A stretch of DNA of 13,817 bases, from contig QILX01000221.1 in NCBI GenBank assembly GCA_003232175.1, positions 1 through 13,817 on the forward strand, written 5' to 3'. This document shows positions 6,791-12,168 of this stretch, piece after piece. The notes beneath the pieces were generated by a model, which was given only the letters and a program-made list of their open reading frames with translations, was not told the origin of the DNA and did not search any database. The translations under genes were made by a program, and so were the position numbers. How positions within the stretch are numbered: position 1 is the first letter of the stretch; every line of letters starts with the position of its first letter. This stretch comes from Hyphomicrobiales bacterium. GTDB taxonomy: Bacteria; Pseudomonadota; Alphaproteobacteria; Rhizobiales; SZUA-8.

Positions 6791-7156
6791 CTAAAGTACG
6801 CCGGTTTGCTGGAGTTTGAATTCGAGAATTTCTTCATCGAAAGGGTGCAGCAGACATTCACTGGCGCCCTGCCAGATAGCAGCCCCCATGGCCTCGATAT
6901 CAGCGCCGTCACTGACAAATACCAGAGGCGCGCGGCCATCGCTGGTGCGCGAAATCCGCCTCACGCCGTCTTCGTGGTCAAAGCCCTGACTGACAAGAAC
7001 GATATCAGGGCGCAGCCAATCCAGGGTCTCAACTGCATTCTCAACGCCTGAGGCCGTCAGGCTGTCGAGCCCCAATTTGGCAAGCTGTCGCGCCATGGCG
7101 AGGGCGGTTTCCTCGTCAGGTTCCACAATCAGCGCAATCTTGCCTGTGCCACTCAT
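6791..7156 (-). CDS. Degenerate receiver-domain protein (pseudo-receiver)
   Basis: A 121-aa single-domain protein with receiver-domain layout. KIALIVEPDEETALAMARQL matches strand 1 and helix 1 with acidic residues at 12-15. RPDIVLVSQGFDHEDG (49-64) is strand 3, where the phosphoacceptor Asp should be the residue after LV but is Ser (S56). VFVSDGADIEAMGAAIWQGA supplies the switch position as S82. ECLLHPFDEEIL has His104 where the invariant Lys should precede Pro. Canonical phosphorylation is therefore unlikely, so it may bind partners constitutively or respond to another signal. The ATG at 7156 is preceded by GGAAAAG. It lies upstream of the transglycosylase and DUF2336-like genes on the same strand. 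Confidence 0.8.
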   Translation of the reverse strand: MSGTGKIALIVEPDEETALAMARQLAKLGLDSLTASGVENAVETLDWLRPDIVLVSQGFDHEDGVRRISRTSDGRAPLVFVSDGADIEAMGAAIWQGASECLLHPFDEEILEFKLQQTGVL

Positions 7157-7486
7157 CGGTCTTTTCCACTATTCCAGCCCGCCAAATTTTCGGGGGCCGG
7201 TCATCTGTTTTCTGTCATGACTTTTCAGCCGACATCCTGAATCAATGATTAACGCCTGAATGTGGCCGCTTTTTGCTCTTGATTATGACTTATTATCAAC
7301 AAGTTATCGCCGAATATAAATACAGTATGTCAAATTTGGGTTCAGGATCTTTCAATTAAATCTGACGAATCGCTGCCACAATTCCCCTGTTTGGGGTCAC
7401 AATTCGGGCCCAACAGGTTGATTGCCGCTCTTCGCTAAGCGGGGTATCAAATGTAAAACGCGAATATGGCAATCGTGGAGAAGACC
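7157..7486. other. AT-rich divergent intergenic region
   Basis: About 330 bp between the divergent pseudo-receiver and MaoC genes, clearly richer in A+T than its surroundings. It holds a candidate promoter and an IHF-like site (listed separately). I see no RNA gene or further reading frame. Confidence 0.6.
7293..7320 (+). promoter_or_regulatory. Candidate promoter for the MaoC/lyase operon with overlapping IHF-like site
   Basis: TTATCA (7293-7298) and TATAAA (7315-7320) are spaced by 16 bases and resemble -35 and -10 boxes. TATCAACAAGTTA (7294-7306) fits the IHF consensus WATCAANNNNTTR exactly. The predicted leader to the MaoC start would be about 160 bases. In AT-rich DNA such matches can arise by chance. 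Confidence 0.3.
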
Positions 7487-7945
7487 ATGGCCGGGTACTA
7501 TTTTGAAGAATTCGAGGTCGGGCATGTTTACAAACACGCCATCCGCCGGACCATCACCGAAATGGACAACGTACTGTTTTCCACCCTGACGATGAACCAC
7601 CAGCCGCTGCATATCGATTTTGATTTTTGCGAAAAGGAAACTGAATTCGGTCGCCCCCTGGTCAACAGCCTTTTCACTCTTGGCCTGATGATCGGCATTT
7701 CGGTGAACGACACCACCATCGGCACCACCATCGCCAATCTGGGCATGACCGAGGTGCGGTTTCCCAAACCAATTTTCCACGGCGATACGGTTGGCGTCAC
7801 CACCAAGGTGGTCACCAAGCGCGAGAGCCGCTCACGGACGGACGCCGGCATAGTCGAATTTGAGCACCGGATGAAAAACCAGACCGGCGAACTTGTCGCC
7901 GTCTGCCGGCGTCAGGCGTTCATGCGCAAAAAGCCGGCGGAGTGA
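7487..7945 (+). CDS. MaoC-family acyl-CoA dehydratase/hydratase
   Basis: A hot-dog-fold enoyl-CoA hydratase-like protein (152 aa), cytoplasmic. MAGYYFEEFEVGHVYKH is the usual N-terminus. TMNHQPLHIDFDF (36-48) is the equivalent of the hydratase motif, with His42; the Asp of the classic D-x-N-P-x-H motif is not in its usual place, as in the mesaconyl-CoA hydratase-like branch. FPKPIFHGDTV (92-102) follows. The ATG at 7487 is preferred over one 21 bases upstream because GGAG precedes it at about 8 bases and it matches the family start. The lyase start overlaps its stop by 4 bp, so the two are translationally coupled and probably act on successive CoA-ester steps. The substrate could be mesaconyl-CoA or a similar dicarboxylic or branched acyl-CoA; this is not settled by sequence. 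Confidence 0.87.
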   Translation: MAGYYFEEFEVGHVYKHAIRRTITEMDNVLFSTLTMNHQPLHIDFDFCEKETEFGRPLVNSLFTLGLMIGISVNDTTIGTTIANLGMTEVRFPKPIFHGDTVGVTTKVVTKRESRSRTDAGIVEFEHRMKNQTGELVAVCRRQAFMRKKPAE

Positions 7946-8817
7946 TCGGTTTGCGCTCGCTGCTGTTTGTCCCCGCCGATGACACATCAAAGCTTGCCAA
8001 GGCACTGTTGTTGAATGCCGACGCCCTGATCCTTGATCTTGAAGACTCCATCGCCCCGGCCAACAAGGACCTTGCCCGGCGCAACGCCGCAAAGACCATC
8101 GGCGAGAACAGCGCCGGCGGCCCCAAACTCTATGTTCGGCTTAACCCCCTCACCTCCGGCCTGGTCGCCGCCGATCTCGATGCTGTCATGGCCGCCCGGC
8201 CCTACGGCCTCATGCAGCCCAAGGCCCGCTCGGCTGCCGATGCGGTGACTTTGTCGGCGATGATTGCCAGCCATGAGCGCAAATTGGGGATTGCGGAGGG
8301 AACGACGAGGCTCATCGTCCTGATCACCGAATCCGCCGCGGCGATGCAGGCGATGTCGGGTTACGATGCCGCCGGCAACCGTCTTGAGGCCTTAACCTGG
8401 GGGGCAGAGGATTTAAGCGCGGACATTGGCGCCACGGCCGCCAGAGATGAAAATGGCGCTTATACCGGGCCTTACGCCCTGGCGCGGAATTTAACCCTTG
8501 TGGCTGCCGCCGCCGCACAGACTGCCGCAATCGACACCGTTTTTCCTGATTTTCGCGATGGCAAGGGGTTTGCCCGCGATTGCTCTAACGCAGTCCGCGA
8601 CGGTTTTACCGCCAAATTAGCTATCCACCCCGCCCAGGTGCCGGTAATCAACGAGATTTTCACACCCAGTGCCGCCGAGATCACCAAGGCCCAACAAATT
8701 GTCGCTGCTTTCAGTTCGGCGGATACCGGTGTTGTTGCCCTTGATGGCCGGATGCTCGACCGCCCTCACCTCCTAGGCGCCAAACGCCTGCTGGCGCGCG
8801 CGCGACAGTACAGCTGA
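7942..8817 (+). CDS. HpcH/HpaI aldolase, CitE-like CoA-ester lyase
   Basis: A TIM-barrel lyase (291 aa) of the CitE/malyl-CoA lyase group, which cleaves or forms C-C bonds in CoA esters such as malyl-CoA, methylmalyl-CoA or citramalyl-CoA, using Mg2+. Visible features: RSLLFVPAD at 5-13, LDLEDS at 31-36, the substrate Arg in YVRLNPL (R66), the metal ligand Glu in LITESA (E130) and the second metal site in WGAEDLSADIGA (E156-D157). AIHPAQVPVINEIF is near the C-terminus. The GTG at 7942 overlaps the MaoC stop; an in-frame TTG at 7951 has GGCGGAG at a better distance and also fits the family (RSLLFVPA next), so it may be the true start. With the MaoC gene it forms a two-gene acyl-CoA operon. The next genes converge on it. 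Confidence 0.9.
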   Translation: MIGLRSLLFVPADDTSKLAKALLLNADALILDLEDSIAPANKDLARRNAAKTIGENSAGGPKLYVRLNPLTSGLVAADLDAVMAARPYGLMQPKARSAADAVTLSAMIASHERKLGIAEGTTRLIVLITESAAAMQAMSGYDAAGNRLEALTWGAEDLSADIGATAARDENGAYTGPYALARNLTLVAAAAAQTAAIDTVFPDFRDGKGFARDCSNAVRDGFTAKLAIHPAQVPVINEIFTPSAAEITKAQQIVAAFSSADTGVVALDGRMLDRPHLLGAKRLLARARQYS

Positions 8818-8849
8818 ATATACCCAAACTCACAATTGAGAAAAACGCT

Positions 8850-9452
8850 CTAACGTCCCGGACGCGCAAGGGAAAACACCTTATCAACGGCGCTGTAATC
8901 ATGGTAGCCCAGACGGGCGAGCTGGTTGAGCCGTTTGGCGTCGACAAGACCATCAATCAAGGTTTCATCGGCGATGTGAATGCCGACCACCAGGCCGAAT
9001 ACCACCCGGTAGTGGCTGCATTGCCCATCCTCGCCCGGCAGATCAACGATTTTTAACGTCCGGCATTCCAGCGCCGCCGGCGCCTCGGCGACACGAGGCG
9101 CTTTTACAATTCGGCACTCAGCTTTGCGCAAACCGGCAAGTTCGAACTCGTCGACATTTGCATCCACATTGGCGGAACTGGCGTTCATCGCATCACGCAA
9201 GGCGTAAGATACAATGTTGCAAACAAATTCGCCTGTTGATTCCGCGTTCACCAGGCTGTCCTTGTTACCGCCGCTCGAAAACATCACCATCGGGGGGTCG
9301 TCCGATACCCCGTTGAAAAAACTGTAAGGCGCAAGATTGGCAATGCCCTCATCGCTGATTGTCGAGATCCAGCCGATCGGCCGCGGCGCCACCAGGGCTT
9401 TGAAGGGCCGGTGCGGCAGTCCGTGGTCATTTTTCCTGGGTTCGTAAAACAT
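8850..9452 (-). CDS. Flavin reductase-like, FMN-binding split-barrel protein
   Basis: A 200-aa flavoprotein of the flavin-reductase-like family. These bind FMN and either reduce flavins with NAD(P)H for partner enzymes or act as oxidoreductases themselves. The FMN-binding part is visible as APRPIGWISTIS at 22-33 and NLAPYSFFNGVSDDPPMVMF at 39-58, followed by NKDSLVNAESTGEFVCNI at 63-80. The length is normal for the family. The ATG at 9452 is only 3 bp past the nitroreductase stop, so the two are almost certainly co-transcribed, with possible coupling. There is no strong Shine-Dalgarno sequence of its own beyond AGG. The substrate is unknown. Confidence 0.88.
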   Translation of the reverse strand: MFYEPRKNDHGLPHRPFKALVAPRPIGWISTISDEGIANLAPYSFFNGVSDDPPMVMFSSGGNKDSLVNAESTGEFVCNIVSYALRDAMNASSANVDANVDEFELAGLRKAECRIVKAPRVAEAPAALECRTLKIVDLPGEDGQCSHYRVVFGLVVGIHIADETLIDGLVDAKRLNQLARLGYHDYSAVDKVFSLARPGR

Positions 9453-9455
9453 AGC

Positions 9456-10043
9456 CTAGTTTTCGCCTGTCCACTCAGTAACGATGTCGGCCATGACCGG
9501 GCGCGGCCTGTCGGCCACCGGCCCGTCATGGGTCCCAATGTGGATGAAACCGGCAATTTTTTCGTCGTCGCCCAAACCCAGCACCTTTGCGGCACCGGCG
9601 TCATAAGCCCACCATTCCGTCACCCACTGAGCCCCGTACCCCATGGCAATGGCCGCCGCAAGGACATTTTGACAGACAGCACCGGCGGAAAGTTCCTGTT
9701 CCCATTTTGGTATTTTGCGGTGTTGAGCAGCTTTTGAAATCACAGTAACTATGACCGGGGCCCGCAAAGCCAACCCGCGTTCATGGTCCAGGCGCTCCGC
9801 GTCGGCTTGGCTGTTTGCGGTCTGAAACGCCAATGCCATTGCCGAACCAAGGGCTTTTCGGGCGTTTCCGCGGATAATCAAGAAACGCCATGGTGCCAGT
9901 TTGCCATGATCGGGCACCCGGGCACCGGCGCGAAGTATGGTCTCAAGCGCGTCATCATCCGGCCCAGGTTCGCCCAGAAGGCGCGCAATGGTCGAGCGCC
10001 GACCAAGCATAAATTCGATAACGGAATTTTCTGATGTGTTCAT
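9456..10043 (-). CDS. Nitroreductase-family FMN oxidoreductase (YdjA-like)
   Basis: A 195-aa cytoplasmic flavoprotein. The FMN-binding LGRRSTIARL at 13-22, RAGARVPDHGKLAPWRFLII at 38-57 and the later AIAMGYGAQWVTEWWAYD, GDDEKIAGFIHIG and TEWTGEN are typical of the small YdjA-like branch. Members reduce nitro, quinone or enone compounds with NAD(P)H; the natural substrate is generally unknown. The ATG at 10043 is preferred to a GTG 27 bases upstream because the protein proper starts there. Neither start has a clear Shine-Dalgarno sequence (a GGGAGA lies too far upstream). It is the first gene of a pair with the flavin reductase, and is divergent from the exported repeat protein. Confidence 0.88.
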   Translation of the reverse strand: MNTSENSVIEFMLGRRSTIARLLGEPGPDDDALETILRAGARVPDHGKLAPWRFLIIRGNARKALGSAMALAFQTANSQADAERLDHERGLALRAPVIVTVISKAAQHRKIPKWEQELSAGAVCQNVLAAAIAMGYGAQWVTEWWAYDAGAAKVLGLGDDEKIAGFIHIGTHDGPVADRPRPVMADIVTEWTGEN

Positions 10044-10126
10044 GGTATTTGCCGTTTGGCGGTCTCCCACAGCGTATTTTGTTCGGATGAAAATTCAACA
10101 GTGCACGGATAAATCAGCAACCTGGA

Positions 10127-10154
10127 TTGCCGCGTGCCAGAAGAAGGTTAGACT
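10127..10154 (+). promoter_or_regulatory. Candidate promoter for the repeat-protein gene
   Basis: TTGCCG (10127-10132) and TAGACT (10149-10154) are 16 bases apart and lie just upstream of the start at 10184. The match to -35 and -10 boxes is moderate, so the call is weak. Confidence 0.25.
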
Positions 10155-10183
10155 TGGCCTGGAATCGGGATGAAGGACGATCC

Positions 10184-12010
10184 ATGGATTGGCGTTTCTG
10201 CCACGGCTTTACCTGCTCTGCAATCTTGCTAATTCTGGCGGTTTCCATATCGGCGGCGCCAGAGGCTGCAGATGCGCGGCCTCAGGGCCAAACCGGGCTA
10301 CAGCCGGCAGCTGCGGAGCCGACCGACGCCATTATATTCGCCCAGACCAGGGCAAAGACCGCCCGTGACGTGGAACGGGAGCGCGCGAAAAAACTGGAAG
10401 ACCAGAAGCGGAAGACCAGACGCAAACGCCGCAGCCGACGCAGAACCGCGGTAAAATCTCCCGCCATCAACGCCCCGCCCCCAATAAAAAAACCTGCAAA
10501 CGTGGACACATCAGGCGGCCCCGGCGTCAGCCTATCCGCGGCGCTGACCGCCGGGGGGGCCCAGCTGACCAGCGGTGTTGTCTGGACGGTGGAACCATTG
10601 TCTGGCGAAACACCGCCTACCGTCACCGACGAATCACTGCCAACATTGCTGGTACCCGCCGGTCGGTATCGGATCACCGCCAAACTGAAGGGATTTCTGC
10701 AATCAGTGGAGGTCGACATTCCGGCCCAGGGCATCGCCCGCCTTGATCTTGCCTTCAACGCCGCCCGGTTGAAAGTCAATGTGCTTCCCGCAAAAGGGGC
10801 CATGCCACTTGAGACAGCGCGAATTCGCATTGTAAAAATCGATGTCGACGGCCTGCCGCCACTTGTCGATACCAACGTTGCGGTCTTTGATGACCTACTT
10901 CCGGCCGGAATATATCGAGTTGAGGCAGCCCTTGGCCTGGCCCGGGTCAGCGAAGATATCGGGCTGACCGCCGGTGCCAACCGGACGGTGGTTCTCAACC
11001 TGTCGGTCGGCTATGTCCGCCTGCGGGCCCGCCCCGCACCTGGCCGGGAGCCGCTTCCCAACGTCGTTTACGAGGTGTTGCCCGCAGACGGGCTGGATGC
11101 TGTTCCAAAACCTCTGGCCTCTAAATCCGGCGCTCAGGCGGTATTTGTCCTGCCCGCAGGAACCTATCGTGTCGTGGCCAGATATGGCGAGGCCAGCAGC
11201 CGCCAGGTCATTGATATCAAATCCAATACCTTCAGTGATATCGTCCTTGATCTTGATGCGGGACAGGTTGTCGTGACCTATGCGGATGTCGCATCTGAGC
11301 CCGGCGCGAGCGCTGCATTCCGGCTTATTCGCCACGATGGCGATGACGGACCAAGCCTAATTCTCAGCCGGACCGGCACCAGGCTCGATATCGGATTGCC
11401 CGTCGGTTCTTACACCGTCGAAGTCGAACTTGAAGACGGCCGCCGCGCTGACAAACCGTTTCTTGTCGAGCCGGGGACCCGCACAGAGGTCTCCGTTGTC
11501 CTGCCCGCATTGCCATCGGCGCAACTGACCCTTTCCGCCGGAATGATCGGTGGCGGCAGATTACCAGACGGCGACCGCGACTTGGATATTGCATTCAAAA
11601 TAAGAAAAGCCGGGTTGCAAAACGAAGTGGCGAGTGGAACCTTGTCGCAAGACGCCACGGCGAGCCTGCCTGCGGGCGCCTATGAAATATCCGCGGTCCA
11701 TACTCCAACGGGCGCGGCAACAGCGGCATCGGTTATTGTCGATGCCGGGGCGGCGTCAGCGTTGAAATTGGAATTCCCCCTTGGCACCGTCACCCTCGCT
11801 TTGGCTGAGAACAGCTCCGACCCCGCCGCCGAATGGGTCCTTACCGGTATCGATGGCAAGGAGGTTGCCCGCCATGTAGGCCCGAATGCGGATATCTCGC
11901 TAAACCCAGGTGAATACATTGTTACGCTGACCAGCAACGGCACCGCCAATACCGCCGCGCTCTCCGTAACAGAGGGAAAAATGACAACGATAATTCTGCC
12001 GGAAAATTGA
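10184..12010 (+). CDS. Exported protein with six LPAGxYxV beta repeats
   Basis: A 608-aa protein of unknown function. Residues 1-31 look like a signal peptide (hydrophobic SAILLILAVSISAA, cleavage probably after ADA at 29-31). A strongly basic, probably helical segment follows at 62-91 (RKTRRKRRSRRRT at its core), then a Pro-rich linker. The rest is a chain of about six beta-rich modules of 79-90 aa, each with a copy of the LPAGxYxV motif: VPAGRYRI (157), LPAGIYRV (239), LPAGTYRV (323), LPVGSYTV (405), LPAGAYEI (495) and NPGEYIV (574). This resembles PEGA- or carboxypeptidase-regulatory-like sandwich folds. The ATG at 10184 has AAGGACG at about 7 bases. The following vWA gene has the same module at its C-terminus, so the two proteins are probably related in function. 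Likely periplasmic or surface-associated; what it binds cannot be read. Confidence 0.82.
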   Translation: MDWRFCHGFTCSAILLILAVSISAAPEAADARPQGQTGLQPAAAEPTDAIIFAQTRAKTARDVERERAKKLEDQKRKTRRKRRSRRRTAVKSPAINAPPPIKKPANVDTSGGPGVSLSAALTAGGAQLTSGVVWTVEPLSGETPPTVTDESLPTLLVPAGRYRITAKLKGFLQSVEVDIPAQGIARLDLAFNAARLKVNVLPAKGAMPLETARIRIVKIDVDGLPPLVDTNVAVFDDLLPAGIYRVEAALGLARVSEDIGLTAGANRTVVLNLSVGYVRLRARPAPGREPLPNVVYEVLPADGLDAVPKPLASKSGAQAVFVLPAGTYRVVARYGEASSRQVIDIKSNTFSDIVLDLDAGQVVVTYADVASEPGASAAFRLIRHDGDDGPSLILSRTGTRLDIGLPVGSYTVEVELEDGRRADKPFLVEPGTRTEVSVVLPALPSAQLTLSAGMIGGGRLPDGDRDLDIAFKIRKAGLQNEVASGTLSQDATASLPAGAYEISAVHTPTGAATAASVIVDAGAASALKLEFPLGTVTLALAENSSDPAAEWVLTGIDGKEVARHVGPNADISLNPGEYIVTLTSNGTANTAALSVTEGKMTTIILPEN

Positions 12011-12168
12011 CCGGATTTGTGAGGCGGCCTGCCACGGAACGCCAAATTATGCTCTTATGTTGATACATTCCCTGTATTTCAGTCGGAAAACCGTTCACAT
12101 ACTCAACCGTCGTGTTCTAGTATCGGCGCTGGCGGTCTAAGGCCTGTGGACAATAAGAGAGAAATTTG

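Noticed and set aside
7293..7301. DnaA-box-like TTATCAACA, considered as part of an origin
   Set aside because: A single imperfect box with no cluster of boxes or iterons, and no dnaA, parA or repA gene near.
10282..10998. Long minus-strand frame opposite the repeat protein
   Set aside because: The plus-strand frame has a signal peptide, a ribosome-binding site and regular repeats; the opposite frame has none.
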